Source: Caballeronia novacaledonica
GTDB lineage: Bacteria > Pseudomonadota > Gammaproteobacteria > Burkholderiales > Burkholderiaceae
Direction of reading: 5' to 3'
Assembly: GCF_900258035.1 (NCBI RefSeq)
Contig: NZ_OGTP01000009.1
Span: 62,001 to 126,000 of the forward strand
DNA: 64,000 nucleotides
The notes beneath the pieces were generated by a model. It did not search any database and was not told the origin of the DNA. It saw only the letters and a list, made by a program, of their open reading frames with translations. Below, one piece after another: positions 27,624 through 36,901 of the stretch (its first letter is position 1; the number at the start of each line of letters is the position of its first letter). The position numbers and the translations under genes were made by a program.

Positions 27624-28403
27624 TCAGACTTTGTGATGAATCCGCAACCGCTCCATCAGATGCAGCGCGTTGGGCTGCGCGTGGCCCTCGGCGGTGTTGT
27701 CGAAGATGCACCAGACTTCGGCGGTCTTCTTCGCACGGTTATGCAGCGTGCGCGCGAGATCGTCGAGATAGGTGTAGTTGTAGGAAGACTTGTAGAGCTC
27801 GGGCGAGCCGTGCAGCCGCACATAGACGAGCGACGCGTCCGCGCGATGCTTGATCTCGCATTCGTCGGGAATCGGGTCGGCGTCCACGTACGCGATGTGA
27901 TGGGCCTTCAGCAGCGCCGCCGCGTGCGTCGTGAACCAGCTATGCTCGCGCGCCTCGAACGCGACCGGCAGCTTCGTGCGTTCGCGCAACGCCTTGAAAA
28001 AAGTTTCGGCGACGTCGTGATCGAACGGCAGGCTCGGCGGCACTTGCACGAGCCAGCAACCGAGCTTGTCGCCGAGTTTGCCGGCGCCCTGAAGGAATTC
28101 GTCGAGCAGGGATTCGGTATCGACGAGACGCGCATCATGCGTGATCGCCTTCGGCATCTTGACCGAGAAACGGAACGACTCGGGCACGCTCTCCGCCCAG
28201 TGCGCGTAGGTCTGCTCGCGATGCGGCTTATAGAAACTGGAGTTGATCTCGACGCACGTCAGCACATGCGAATAGCGTTCGAGATGCGTGCCTTCGTGCG
28301 GAAAGCTAGCGGAGACTGTGCTCGAAAGACCCCAGCCCGCGCAGCCGATGCGGATCGCGCCTTGCGGGCCGGGCTTGTGCAGATGGGGCAGTCGATATGG
28401 CAT
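27624..28403 (-). CDS. DUF72 (YecE-like) protein
   Basis: This 259-residue protein belongs to the DUF72/YecE family, which has a TIM-barrel-like fold. The N terminus I-R-I-G-C-A-G-W, the C-V-E-I-N-S-S-F-Y segment, F-S-V-K-M-P-K-A-I-T-H and the C-terminal V-W-C-I-F-D-N-T-A-x-G-x-A are typical. It has no signal peptide, so it should be cytoplasmic. Its biochemical role is not established. It is on the same strand as, and just downstream of, thiD. Confidence 0.9.
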   Translation of the reverse strand: MPYRLPHLHKPGPQGAIRIGCAGWGLSSTVSASFPHEGTHLERYSHVLTCVEINSSFYKPHREQTYAHWAESVPESFRFSVKMPKAITHDARLVDTESLLDEFLQGAGKLGDKLGCWLVQVPPSLPFDHDVAETFFKALRERTKLPVAFEAREHSWFTTHAAALLKAHHIAYVDADPIPDECEIKHRADASLVYVRLHGSPELYKSSYNYTYLDDLARTLHNRAKKTAEVWCIFDNTAEGHAQPNALHLMERLRIHHKV

Positions 28404-28435
28404 GCGCTCGCGTCGCCTCCCTTATTGTTCGGGCG

Positions 28436-29326
28436 TCAGTGTCGGGCTTCTCCGGGCAGTCCGGTTGGATCGTCGGGGAGCGAGGTCGTGTCGCCGTCTT
28501 CATCGGCATCGTTCGAGCGCGCCCAGAAGAAGCGATCCGGCAGATACGCGCCCATGCCGGGCCGAAACGCGGCGCGCGCGGCCTGGAACACGTACTCCTG
28601 CGCCTCGCGCGCGGCCTCGGCAGGCTCCTGACCGTTCGCGAGCAGAGCGGCGACGGCCGCGCCGAGTGTGTCGGTCAGGCCCATGATGCGCTGAACGCTG
28701 CGCTCCCACGTGTCCTGGCGCACTTGTCCCTCTTCGCTGTAGAGCGTGTTCACGTGCCGATGCGTGCCGGTTTCCATCGCGAGCACGTACTCGCAGCCTT
28801 GCGCCAGAATGTGGGAAATCGCGGAATCGAGCGTCGGCGATTCGGCGTCGCTGTCCGGCTGGGCAAGCTGCAGTAGCGTGGCGTGATCGGCAATCAGCAT
28901 GGTGGTCTGCGGCACGAGCAGATCGGCAAGCGATTCGCGCAGTTCGTCGGCGGACAGCACGTGTTCGTCGTCGAGCGTGAAATCGGGCGCGAGAATGAGC
29001 GGCACGTCGTCGTAGTCGGACACGACTTCGGCGATGGCGGACACGAGCTCCGCGCGGGTCGCCGCGCCGATCTTGAACGCGGAGACCGGCATGTCTTCCA
29101 GCAACATGCGCGCCTGGGTCGCGACGGTGTCCGGATCGAGGCCGGTCACTTCATCGCAGCTTGCGGAGTCGCGCACCGCGTAGCCGGTGAGCACGGTCGC
29201 GCCGTGGCAGCCCATGCTCGCGAGCGTCAGCAGGTCGGCCTGCAGGCCGGAGCCGCCCGTGGGATCGGAAAGCCCGAAGGTGAGTACGATCGGAGGAGAA
29301 TCGCCGGTCATGGCAAAAGCGGACAT
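28436..29326 (-). CDS. thiD: Hydroxymethylpyrimidine/phosphomethylpyrimidine kinase
   Basis: This 296-residue protein is a ribokinase-fold kinase of thiamine synthesis. The N terminus T-F-G-L-S-D-P-T-G-G-S-G-L-Q-A-D and G-C-H-G-A-T-V-L-T-G-Y match ThiD, and the late G-L-T-D-T-L-G-A-A-V-A segment corresponds to the catalytic G-x-G-D region, here G-x-x-D-T-L. It phosphorylates HMP and HMP-P in the cytoplasm. The acidic tail (D-A-D-E-D-G-D-T-T) is longer than usual. An ATG at 29311 is an alternative start. It is divergent from the rubredoxin gene, a pairing I recall from other Burkholderiales. Confidence 0.85.
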   Translation of the reverse strand: MSAFAMTGDSPPIVLTFGLSDPTGGSGLQADLLTLASMGCHGATVLTGYAVRDSASCDEVTGLDPDTVATQARMLLEDMPVSAFKIGAATRAELVSAIAEVVSDYDDVPLILAPDFTLDDEHVLSADELRESLADLLVPQTTMLIADHATLLQLAQPDSDAESPTLDSAISHILAQGCEYVLAMETGTHRHVNTLYSEEGQVRQDTWERSVQRIMGLTDTLGAAVAALLANGQEPAEAAREAQEYVFQAARAAFRPGMGAYLPDRFFWARSNDADEDGDTTSLPDDPTGLPGEARH

Positions 29327-29619
29327 TATGGTATTGATTGCTTGAATGGACGATCGGCTCTGAGCGAACTCGTCCGCGCTGAAGCGCGTAAGCGAATGCC
29401 CGCCCGGTCATGTCTGATTATGCGGCCTAATGCCGCCGGTCTGTTCTCTTTGCGCACTTTTTTCCGGCGCGCCAGCCTTGGGCGCCTGAAACCGGCGCGA
29501 CGTCCGTTTCGGCCGATGTCGCTCTGCACGAACCCGGACGGCCCGCTTGCTAGGCATCGACACGGCAACACGGTACCATCATGTCCTAATTTCAACCGAC
29601 CATTCGACGCGGCATAAGT

Positions 29620-29790
29620 ATGGAACACAGAAGCTGGATGTGCCTGATCTGCGGCTGGATCTACGACGAGGAAGCGGGATTGCCCGAAGAGGGCATCGCG
29701 CCGGGCACGCGCTGGGAGGACGTCCCGATCAACTGGACCTGTCCCGAATGCGGAGCCCGCAAGGAAGATTTCGAGATGGTTCAGATCTGA
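29620..29790 (+). CDS. rubA: Rubredoxin
   Basis: This 56-residue protein is a complete rubredoxin: M-C-L-I-C-G-W-I-Y-D near the N terminus and W-T-C-P-E-C-G-A-R-K-E-D-F supply the four cysteines of the single-iron site, and P-G-T-R-W-E-D-V-P lies between them. It is a cytoplasmic one-electron carrier. It is a monocistronic unit ended by a strong terminator 15 bases after the stop. The electron partner cannot be told from context. Confidence 0.95.
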   Translation: MEHRSWMCLICGWIYDEEAGLPEEGIAPGTRWEDVPINWTCPECGARKEDFEMVQI

Positions 29791-29804
29791 TCTTGTCGTT
29801 CTGC

Positions 29805-29842
29805 CGCGCCGCATGACTCGCGTCATGCGGCGCGCCTTTTTT
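29805..29842 (+). terminator. Rho-independent terminator after rubA
   Basis: CGCGCCGCATGAC-TCGC-GTCATGCGGCGCG forms a perfect 13-base-pair stem with a tetraloop, followed by CC and six T residues. It is one of the strongest terminators in the window. Confidence 0.93.
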
Positions 29843-30113
29843 GCGGACCGCAACAGTGCGGCGTGTCCAATTTTTCTGATTTTGCGGCGTAGGGCGAGTT
29901 CGTTGCGGCGATTCCGGTGCCGCACGATGTTGGCGAACAAAGGTGAAGGTGCAAGACGCCTTGCCGAGCGTATTCGATTGCCCAGCGCGCTCGTTGAGGC
30001 ATACGCTTGAAGAGGCGAGGCGACAGCCGCCTCGCTTACCGATGACGCATTTCAACCGCGCGCACGGCGGCGTTCGATCGCCGTGTTCGCGAAACGGCTC
30101 GTGAGCGCTCGTT
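29843..30113. other. Spacer with a GC-rich hairpin
   Basis: I see no gene here. A perfect eight-base-pair hairpin, GCGAGGCG-ACAGC-CGCCTCGC, occurs near 30016-30037 but has no T tract. Confidence 0.4.
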
Positions 30114-31508
30114 ATGACATCTCGTCCCGATTTGCCCGTTCCCCTCGAAGCCCTGCCCAATCCGCGCGGCGGATCGGTGCGACTCGCCGAAATGGCGCTG
30201 ACCGACGCGCTGCATGCGTTCCAGCGTCAGGGCGAAACCGGGGCCGCGCTGAAGCGCGCCATCGCCGCGTTGCATTCGGCGGGCTGGCTGCCCGCGCAGC
30301 GTTTCGCCGAGGCGCTCGCGCTCGTCGCGCCGCTCGGCGACGAATCGGAAGGGAGCCACGCGCGCATCGCCGACGCGATCGCCGTATTTCGCGGGGCGGT
30401 CGAGCGCCACAATCTGCGCGAGCTCTCGTGTTCGACCGTGCTTTTCGATCACTATCGCGGCTTGCACGCGCTGCTGGCCATGCACACGCGCGTCGCGCCC
30501 GTTTCCTACGACGACCTCGCGCTCGCGGGCCGCGCGATCGCGCCATCGACATTGCGCGGCATCGCACCCGAGCGCCTCGCGCACGTGCGGGCGCGCTACG
30601 AGGAGGCGCTGCTCAAGCTCCTGCGCGGGCCGGCCGAAGCATCCGCCGATGCCTTCGCGCGCCTCGATGCCTGCCTCGACGAACTGCGCGGTCCCGATCC
30701 CTACGATTTCTGGCGGCTGGCGTCGTCGACGGTCCGTGCGCTGCGTGAACGCGCCGAACGCAGCGGCGGCGAGCTCGATCATTTCGCCGACACGAAGCGC
30801 CTCTACGCACGTTTCAACCTCGTGCTGGCGGATCAGGCGCATGCGCTGTCGTATGCGCCGCGTTCGCTCGTGCGCGCGACGCTCGCGCTGCTGTGGCGCG
30901 ATTTCGCGCTGTACGGCGCGGCGTCCGAAGACGTCGCGCACGTCGACGTGCTCCGCGACTATGGCCTGACCGTGGCGTGGCACGTCGCGGCGACGCCCGC
31001 ATCGGAAGCGGCGTGGGAAGCGGGCGCCGCGCAGGCCGGCGACGAAGCCTCGCGCGATGCCGCGACCCGCGATCTCGGCGTGCTGCGCGTGAACGCAGCC
31101 GCTTACGAGGACTTTTTGCAGAGCGCGGAGACATCGATCGATTCGCTCGTCGAGCGCGGCACGCAGGCAAGCGAAACCGGCACGGTGGACGAAGCCGCGG
31201 CGCTTTCCGCGGCGGACGCGTCGCATCGGCTGGGTGCGGCGGCCTGCGCGCTGGGCCTCGGGCATGTCGCGCTGCTTGCGGACACGCTCGGCCTGGCCTG
31301 GCGGCGCGTCGCGCATCACGGAGAAACGCATGCCGATGGCGCCGAAGGCGCGACGCGCGGCATCGATGCCACCGTGCCCGAGCGCGCCGCCCAAATGCTG
31401 CGCTCGATGCTGCATCAGGCGGCGGCCGGCATTGCGCCTTCCGAAGGCCGCGTGTCGATCGTCGCGCTCACCGCGATGATCGAGAAGCCGGCGCTGATCG
31501 CGCGTTAG
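30114..31508 (+). CDS. Unrecognised Ala-rich helical protein, possible FimL/ChpA-type module
   Basis: This 464-residue cytoplasmic protein is almost wholly helical, rich in Ala, Leu, Arg and Glu, with no signal peptide, P-loop or zinc motif. Blocks such as L-L-A-M-H-T-R-V, R-F-N-L-V-L-A-D-Q-A-H-A-L and A-A-Y-E-D-F-L-Q-S-A-E-T recall the N-terminal helical modules of ChpA/FimL proteins of type IV pilus chemosensory systems. In Ralstonia, as I recall, the rubredoxin gene is followed by the pil-chp cluster, so this could be a surviving relative. That is weak. Its stop overlaps that of the convergent photolyase gene. Confidence 0.6.
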   Translation: MTSRPDLPVPLEALPNPRGGSVRLAEMALTDALHAFQRQGETGAALKRAIAALHSAGWLPAQRFAEALALVAPLGDESEGSHARIADAIAVFRGAVERHNLRELSCSTVLFDHYRGLHALLAMHTRVAPVSYDDLALAGRAIAPSTLRGIAPERLAHVRARYEEALLKLLRGPAEASADAFARLDACLDELRGPDPYDFWRLASSTVRALRERAERSGGELDHFADTKRLYARFNLVLADQAHALSYAPRSLVRATLALLWRDFALYGAASEDVAHVDVLRDYGLTVAWHVAATPASEAAWEAGAAQAGDEASRDAATRDLGVLRVNAAAYEDFLQSAETSIDSLVERGTQASETGTVDEAAALSAADASHRLGAAACALGLGHVALLADTLGLAWRRVAHHGETHADGAEGATRGIDATVPERAAQMLRSMLHQAAAGIAPSEGRVSIVALTAMIEKPALIAR

Positions 31509-32995
31509 TCGTCCTCGGGCGGCGCGGCGGGCTTCGCGCCCGGCCCGCGCACGACGTCGTAACGCGCGAGCGTGCGTTTTCGCGCGGCGTCGTGATCGAC
31601 GATCGGCTGTGGATAATCCGCGCCGAGCGACACTTTCGCGGCCTTCAGCGCATCGGGCCTGGCGAGCCACGGCGCGTGGATATCGCGATCCGGCAGGCCC
31701 GCGATTTCCGGCACGTAATGCCGGATGAACCTGCCCGTGGCGTCGAACTTCCGCGACTGCGTGACCGGATTGAAGATGCGGAAGTACGGCTGCGCGTCGC
31801 AGCCGCTGGACGCGGCCCATTGCCAGCCGCCGTTGTTGTTCGAAAGCTCGAAGTCGTTCAGGAGCGCTTCGAAGTACGCCTCGCCGCGCCGCCAGTCGAG
31901 GCCCAGATCCTTTGTCAGAAAGCTCGCGACCACCATGCGCAGCCGGTTGTGCATGTAGCCGGACGTGTTGATCTGCCGCATTGCCGCATCGACGAGCGGG
32001 TAGCCCGTCTCACCCGCGCACCATGCGGCGAAAGCGGCGTCGGCGGCATCGCCCGTTTCCCAGCGGATGCGGTCGTATTCCGGCGTGAACGCGCGATGAT
32101 CGCCCGGCACTCCGACGTGCGGAAAATGGTGCAGCACGGAGAAATAGAACTCCCGCCAGATCAGCTCGCCGAGCCAGGTTTCCGCGCCCTTGTCGCCGTG
32201 GCGCTGTGCATCGTGCGCGCTGCGGGCGAGCGCGCGGATCGACACGGTGCCGTGCCGCAAATGCACGCCGAGATAGCTCGGGCCTTTTAGCGCGGGAAAG
32301 TCGCGCGTGCGGCCGTAGTCGGTCATGCGGTCGCGGAAATCGTCGAAGAGTTCGTACGCGCCGCTCGTGCCGGCGGGAAACGCGGGGCCGTGCGCGTCCG
32401 GAAAGCCGAGCGCGGCGAGCGACGGAATCGCGTGCTTCACGCCCGACGGCGGCTTCCCGAGCGCGTTCAGATGGTCCTCCGACGCGTACGGCTTCAGCGC
32501 GTCCGGCGTGAGCGCGGCGAGCCACTTGCGCTTGTACGGCGTGAAGACGGTGTACGGTTTGGCGGAGCCTGTCATCACGTCGTCATGATCGAAGACGGCC
32601 TGATCCTTGAACGTGAAGAACGCGATACCCTGGCTCGCGAGTTTCTTCGCGACGGCCTCGTCGCGCGCCTTCGCGGCCGGCTCGTAGTCGCGGTTGGCGA
32701 ACACGGCATCGACGCCGCACTCGCGCGCGAGCGTCGGAATATCGTGAACCGGATGACCGTGCCGCACGATCAGCGCGCCGCCGGCCTCGCGCAGCGTGCG
32801 ATCCAGTTCAACGACGCTCGCATGGATGAACGGCACGCGCCGGTCCTTTTTGTCGAGCGGCGAGAGAATATCGCGATCGAAAACGAAGGCGCACAGCACG
32901 CGGCGGCACCGTGTAAGCGCATGATAGAGTGCAGCATTGTCTGCCGCGCGCAGGTCCCGCCGAAACCAGACCAGACCTACATCAAAGTCGGCCAT
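31505..32995 (-). CDS. phrB: Deoxyribodipyrimidine photo-lyase
   Basis: This 496-residue protein is a class I CPD photolyase. It starts with the Rossmann antenna domain (V-W-F-R-R-D-L-R-A-A-D-N) and has the FAD-binding helical domain with W-L-G-E-L-I-W-R-E-F-Y, M-R-Q-I-N-T-S-G-Y-M-H-N-R-L-R-M and F-E-L-S-N-N-N-G-G-W-Q-W-A-A-S. It repairs UV cyclobutane dimers using light. It ends tail-to-tail with the upstream helical-protein gene (four-base overlap) and starts 30 bases from the divergent yqgE. Confidence 0.95.
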   Translation of the reverse strand: MADFDVGLVWFRRDLRAADNAALYHALTRCRRVLCAFVFDRDILSPLDKKDRRVPFIHASVVELDRTLREAGGALIVRHGHPVHDIPTLARECGVDAVFANRDYEPAAKARDEAVAKKLASQGIAFFTFKDQAVFDHDDVMTGSAKPYTVFTPYKRKWLAALTPDALKPYASEDHLNALGKPPSGVKHAIPSLAALGFPDAHGPAFPAGTSGAYELFDDFRDRMTDYGRTRDFPALKGPSYLGVHLRHGTVSIRALARSAHDAQRHGDKGAETWLGELIWREFYFSVLHHFPHVGVPGDHRAFTPEYDRIRWETGDAADAAFAAWCAGETGYPLVDAAMRQINTSGYMHNRLRMVVASFLTKDLGLDWRRGEAYFEALLNDFELSNNNGGWQWAASSGCDAQPYFRIFNPVTQSRKFDATGRFIRHYVPEIAGLPDRDIHAPWLARPDALKAAKVSLGADYPQPIVDHDAARKRTLARYDVVRGPGAKPAAPPEDD

Positions 32996-33025
32996 CTCGC
33001 AGCGCCTTTGTTAAAATTCTGAATT

Positions 33026-33604
33026 ATGTCCAAGACTTCCGATCGCATCAATTTGACGAATCAGTTCCTGATCGCCATGCCCAACATGGCCGATCCGACG
33101 TTTTCAGGAACGGTGGTCTACCTTTGCGATCACACCGAGAAAGGCGCGCTCGGCCTCGTCATCAACCGGCCGACCGACATCGATCTCCAGTCGCTCTTCA
33201 ACCGCATCGATCTTAAACTCGAGATCGAGCCGCTCGTCCATTTGCCCGTGTATTTTGGCGGCCCCGTTCAGACCGAGCGCGGCTTCGTGCTGCATGAAGC
33301 GGGCGACGGCGAACCATACAGTTCGTCGATGAGCGTGCCCGGCGGCCTCGCCATGACCACGTCGAAAGACGTGCTCGAAGCGGTCGCGAGCGGCAAGGGC
33401 CCCGAGCGCTTCCTGCTCACGCTCGGCCACGCCGGCTGGGGCGCGGGGCAGCTCGAAGAGGAAATTTCGAAGAACGGCTGGCTCACGGTGGAAGCCGATC
33501 CGCGCATCATCTTCGACGTGCCCGCCGAAGACCGCCTCGAAGCGGCGCTCTCGCTGCTCGGCGTGTCGCGCTCGATGTTGTCCGGCGAAGCAGGGCACGC
33601 ATGA
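33026..33604 (+). CDS. YqgE/AlgH family protein
   Basis: This 192-residue protein matches the YqgE/AlgH (UPF0301) family: [10 protein letters not shown] at the N terminus, [23 protein letters not shown] and [14 protein letters not shown]. The function is not settled. Its stop overlaps the ruvX start (ATGA), so the two are translationally coupled, as in many proteobacteria. Confidence 0.95.
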   Translation: MSKTSDRINLTNQFLIAMPNMADPTFSGTVVYLCDHTEKGALGLVINRPTDIDLQSLFNRIDLKLEIEPLVHLPVYFGGPVQTERGFVLHEAGDGEPYSSSMSVPGGLAMTTSKDVLEAVASGKGPERFLLTLGHAGWGAGQLEEEISKNGWLTVEADPRIIFDVPAEDRLEAALSLLGVSRSMLSGEAGHA

Positions 33605-34047
33605 GCCGCGAAGCCACGCTGCTGGCATTCGATTACGGCGAGAAACGCATTGGTGTCGCCGTCGGCAATACGCTCACGAAAAACGCGCGTGCGCTCGCCA
33701 CGCTGGAAAACCGCGATCGCGAATATCGTTTCGTCGAAGTGGGCAAGCTGCTCGACGAGTGGAAGCCCGATACGGTGATCGTCGGCATGCCGATGCATCC
33801 CGATGGCACGCCGCATGAAATGAGCGCGCTCGCGAAGCGCTTCGGCAATCAGGTGAACGGCCGTTTCAACGTGCCCGTGCAATGGGTGGACGAGCGCTAT
33901 TCCTCCGTCGACGCCAAGGCCGATCTGCGCGCGCGCGGCGTGCGCACCAACGCGCGCGGCCGCTTCGACGAGATCGACGCCGAAGCCGCGCGCGTCATCC
34001 TTCAACAATACCTCGACGGACTTGCCGACGATCATGAGTTCCATTGA
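33601..34047 (+). CDS. ruvX: YqgF/RuvX family nuclease
   Basis: This 148-residue protein has the RNase H-like YqgF fold: [14 protein letters not shown] with the first acidic residue, [10 protein letters not shown], and W-V-D-E-R-Y-S-S. The family is implicated in processing the 5' end of pre-16S rRNA and is also called a putative Holliday junction resolvase. It is coupled to yqgE upstream and overlaps pyrR by 14 bases. Confidence 0.95.
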   Translation: MSREATLLAFDYGEKRIGVAVGNTLTKNARALATLENRDREYRFVEVGKLLDEWKPDTVIVGMPMHPDGTPHEMSALAKRFGNQVNGRFNVPVQWVDERYSSVDAKADLRARGVRTNARGRFDEIDAEAARVILQQYLDGLADDHEFH

Positions 34048-34543
34048 CGCCGAGTCGCTGTACCGCGCGCTCGTCGACCAGATTCGCGCCGCGTTCGGAC
34101 AATCGCTTGCCGCACCCGACGGCCCCGTGCTCGCCGGCATCTACAGCGGCGGCGTGTGGCTCGCCGAGCGGCTCGCGAAGGATTTGCATGCACCGCACTT
34201 CGGCGTGGTGAATGTCGCGCTGCATCGCGACGACTACGCGAAAAAGGGCTTGCACAGCCAGGCGCGCCCGACCGAGCTGCCTTTCGATGTGAACGGCCGT
34301 CGCATTATCCTGATCGACGACGTGCTCTCGACGGGCCGCACCGTGCGCGCGGCGATCAACGAACTGTACGACTATGGCCGCCCGGCCTCGATCGATCTCG
34401 CGGTGCTCGCGGATCGCGGCGGCCGCGAAATGCCGATCGGCGCGCGCTTCACCGGCGCGACGGTGGAAGTGCCCGCGAACCAGAACCTCGTGCTCGCGCG
34501 TCGCGACGACGGCGGCTTCGCTTTCACGACCGAAGCGCGCTGA
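34034..34543 (+). CDS. pyrR: PyrR-like uracil phosphoribosyltransferase / regulator
   Basis: This 169-residue protein is a type I phosphoribosyltransferase of the PyrR group, with the PRPP loop [17 protein letters not shown] and upstream V-A-L-H-R-D-D-Y. In Gram-positives PyrR binds pyr mRNA; in proteobacteria an RNA-binding role is not clear. I see no attenuator-like RNA between pyrR and pyrB (42 bases). The start at 34034 lies inside ruvX, so it is probably coupled. Confidence 0.92.
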   Translation: MSSIDAESLYRALVDQIRAAFGQSLAAPDGPVLAGIYSGGVWLAERLAKDLHAPHFGVVNVALHRDDYAKKGLHSQARPTELPFDVNGRRIILIDDVLSTGRTVRAAINELYDYGRPASIDLAVLADRGGREMPIGARFTGATVEVPANQNLVLARRDDGGFAFTTEAR

Positions 34544-34585
34544 GCGACGCTCGCGGGCTTTTTCAAAGTAACACCCGGGATCATC

Positions 34586-35611
34586 ATGAATACCGCCACT
34601 CAGGGCGCATCCGAGACGGGCGCGCTCACACAAGACAAGTTCCGGTACGGCTTTCTCAAGGGCAACCCGCAGCTCACGAAGAACGGCGAGCTCAAGCACT
34701 TGCTGACCATCGAAGGGTTGCCGCGCTCGATCGTCACGCACATTCTCGATACGGCCGAGCAGTTCGTGAGCGTGACCGACCGCGAAGTGAAGAAGGTGCC
34801 GCTTTTGCGCGGCAAGTCGGTGTTCAACCTCTTCTTCGAGAACTCGACGCGCACGCGCACCACGTTCGAGATCGCGGCCAAGCGCTTGTCGGCGGACGTG
34901 CTGAATCTGAACATCAACGCGTCGTCGACGAGCAAGGGCGAATCGCTGCTCGACACGATCAACAACCTTTCCGCGATGCACGCCGACATGTTCGTCGTGC
35001 GTCACGCGTCGAGCGGCGCGCCGTATCTGATCGCCGAGCATTGCGCGCCGCACGTGCACGTGATCAACGCGGGCGATGGCCGCCATGCGCATCCGACGCA
35101 GGGCCTGCTCGACATGTACACGATCCGCCATTACAAGCGCGACTTCACGAAGCTGCGCGTGGCGATCGTCGGGGACATTCTGCATTCGCGCGTCGCGCGC
35201 TCGGACATTCACGCGCTGACCACGCTGGGCGTGCCGGAAGTGCGCGCGATCGGCCCGCGCACGCTCTTGCCGAGCAACCTCGACCAGATGGGCGTGCACG
35301 TCTATCACAATCTCGACGAAGGTCTGAAGGGCGTCGACGTCATCATCATGCTGCGCCTGCAAAACGAGCGCATGAGCGGCGCGCTGCTGCCTTCCGCGCA
35401 GGAATATTTCAAGAGTTGGGGACTCACGCCCGAGCGCCTCGCGCTCGCCGCGCCCGATGCGATCGTCATGCATCCGGGTCCGATGAACCGTGGCGTGGAA
35501 ATCGACTCGCAGGTGGCCGACGGCCCGCAATCGGTGATCCTGAATCAGGTGACCTTCGGCATCGCCGTGCGCATGGCGGTGATGGGCATCGTGGCCGGCA
35601 ACAGCGACTGA
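34586..35611 (+). CDS. pyrB: Aspartate carbamoyltransferase catalytic subunit
   Basis: This 341-residue protein catalyses carbamoyl-aspartate formation in pyrimidine synthesis. The carbamoyl-phosphate loop [13 protein letters not shown] is present, with S-S-T-S-K-G-E-S carrying the neighbouring-subunit Ser/Lys loop, and H-P-T-Q-G-L-L-D. It has about 30 extra N-terminal residues compared with the E. coli protein. The next gene encodes a catalytically dead dihydroorotase, which points to the dodecameric PyrB-PyrC' type of enzyme rather than PyrB-PyrI. Confidence 0.96.
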   Translation: MNTATQGASETGALTQDKFRYGFLKGNPQLTKNGELKHLLTIEGLPRSIVTHILDTAEQFVSVTDREVKKVPLLRGKSVFNLFFENSTRTRTTFEIAAKRLSADVLNLNINASSTSKGESLLDTINNLSAMHADMFVVRHASSGAPYLIAEHCAPHVHVINAGDGRHAHPTQGLLDMYTIRHYKRDFTKLRVAIVGDILHSRVARSDIHALTTLGVPEVRAIGPRTLLPSNLDQMGVHVYHNLDEGLKGVDVIIMLRLQNERMSGALLPSAQEYFKSWGLTPERLALAAPDAIVMHPGPMNRGVEIDSQVADGPQSVILNQVTFGIAVRMAVMGIVAGNSD

Positions 35612-35621
35612 AGAAATCGAC

Positions 35622-36899
35622 ATGAAGATCCAGATTCAAAACGGCACGATCATCGACCCGGCCGCGGGCACCGAAGAGCGCAAGGACGTGTTTATCGCGG
35701 CGGGTAGGATCGTCGGCATCGGCGAGGCGCCTCTCGATTTCAACGCGGCGAAGATCATCGACGCGAGCGGGCTTTACATCGCGCCGGGTTTCGTCGATTT
35801 GTCCGCGCGCTTGCGCGAGCCGGGCTTCGAGCACAAGGCGACGCTCGAATCCGAAATGGCCGCCGCGATGGCGGGCGGCGTGACGAGCCTCGTCTGTCCG
35901 CCCGACACCGACCCGACGCTCGACGAGCCGGGCCTCGTCGAGATGCTCAAGTTTCGCGCGCAGAAGCTGCATCTGGCGCATGTGTATCCGCTCGGCGCGC
36001 TCACGATGGGCCTCAAAGGCGAGGCCATCACCGAGATGGTCGAGCTGACCGAAGCGGGCTGCATCGGTTTTTCGCAGGCTGATAACCCGATCGTCGATAC
36101 GCGCACCTTGCAGCGCGCGCTGCAATACGCGACCACGTACGGCTACACCGTGTGGCTGCGCCCGCAGGACGCGTACATGTCGAAGGGCGGCGTGGCGGCG
36201 AGCGGCGCGGTGGCGTCGCGGCTCGGGTTGTCGGGCGTGCCGGTGGCGGCGGAAACCATCGCGCTGCATACCATTTTCGAACTGATGCGCGTGACGGGCG
36301 CGCGCGTGCATCTGTCGCATCTGTCGTCGGCGGCGGGCGTCGAGCTCGTGCGTGCGGCGAAGGCCGAGGGTCTCGCCGTGACGTGCGACGTGACGATCAA
36401 TCACGTCCATCTGACCGACATCGACATCGGTTATTTCGATGCGCAATTCCGCCTCGATCCGCCGCTGCGCTCGCAGCGCGACCGTGACGTGATCCGCTCG
36501 GGTCTGGCCGATGGCACCATCGACGCGATCTGCTCCGACCACACGCCGCTCGACGACGACGAAAAGCTCTTGCCCTTCGCCGAAGCGACGCCCGGCGCGA
36601 CCGGCCTCGAACTGCTGCTGTCGCTGACGGTGAAGTGGGCGCGCGAGGCGAACGTGCCGCTCGCGAAGGCGCTCGCGCGCATCTCGTCCGCACCCGCCGA
36701 TGTGCTCAAGCTGCCCGCGGGCCGCGTCGCGACGGGCGCCATCGCGGATCTCTGCGTGTTCGATGCATCGAGCGAATGGCGCGTCGATCCGCAGAAACTG
36801 AAGAGCCAGGGCCGCAATACGCCGTTCCTCGGCTATGAGCTGCCGGCGCGCGTGCGTGCGACGATCGTCGGCGGGCACGTTGCGTACGAGAGCCGCTGA
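35622..36899 (+). CDS. pyrX: Dihydroorotase-like non-catalytic ATCase subunit (PyrC')
   Basis: This 425-residue protein has the dihydroorotase amidohydrolase fold, but the zinc-binding H-x-H is gone: the usual D-x-H-x-H-L-R-E-P-G reads D-L-S-A-R-L-R-E-P-G. Such proteins do not hydrolyse dihydroorotate and instead hold PyrB in an active complex, as shown for Pseudomonas. A true dihydroorotase should therefore be elsewhere in the genome. It starts 11 bases after pyrB and is followed at once by plsC. Confidence 0.92.
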   Translation: MKIQIQNGTIIDPAAGTEERKDVFIAAGRIVGIGEAPLDFNAAKIIDASGLYIAPGFVDLSARLREPGFEHKATLESEMAAAMAGGVTSLVCPPDTDPTLDEPGLVEMLKFRAQKLHLAHVYPLGALTMGLKGEAITEMVELTEAGCIGFSQADNPIVDTRTLQRALQYATTYGYTVWLRPQDAYMSKGGVAASGAVASRLGLSGVPVAAETIALHTIFELMRVTGARVHLSHLSSAAGVELVRAAKAEGLAVTCDVTINHVHLTDIDIGYFDAQFRLDPPLRSQRDRDVIRSGLADGTIDAICSDHTPLDDDEKLLPFAEATPGATGLELLLSLTVKWAREANVPLAKALARISSAPADVLKLPAGRVATGAIADLCVFDASSEWRVDPQKLKSQGRNTPFLGYELPARVRATIVGGHVAYESR

Positions 36900-36901
36900 T
36901 C

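Noticed and set aside
30036..31820. 594-codon minus-strand frame
   Set aside because: It is antisense to the helical protein gene and overlaps the photolyase end. The plus-strand frame has the better start and lower Arg content, although its function is unknown.
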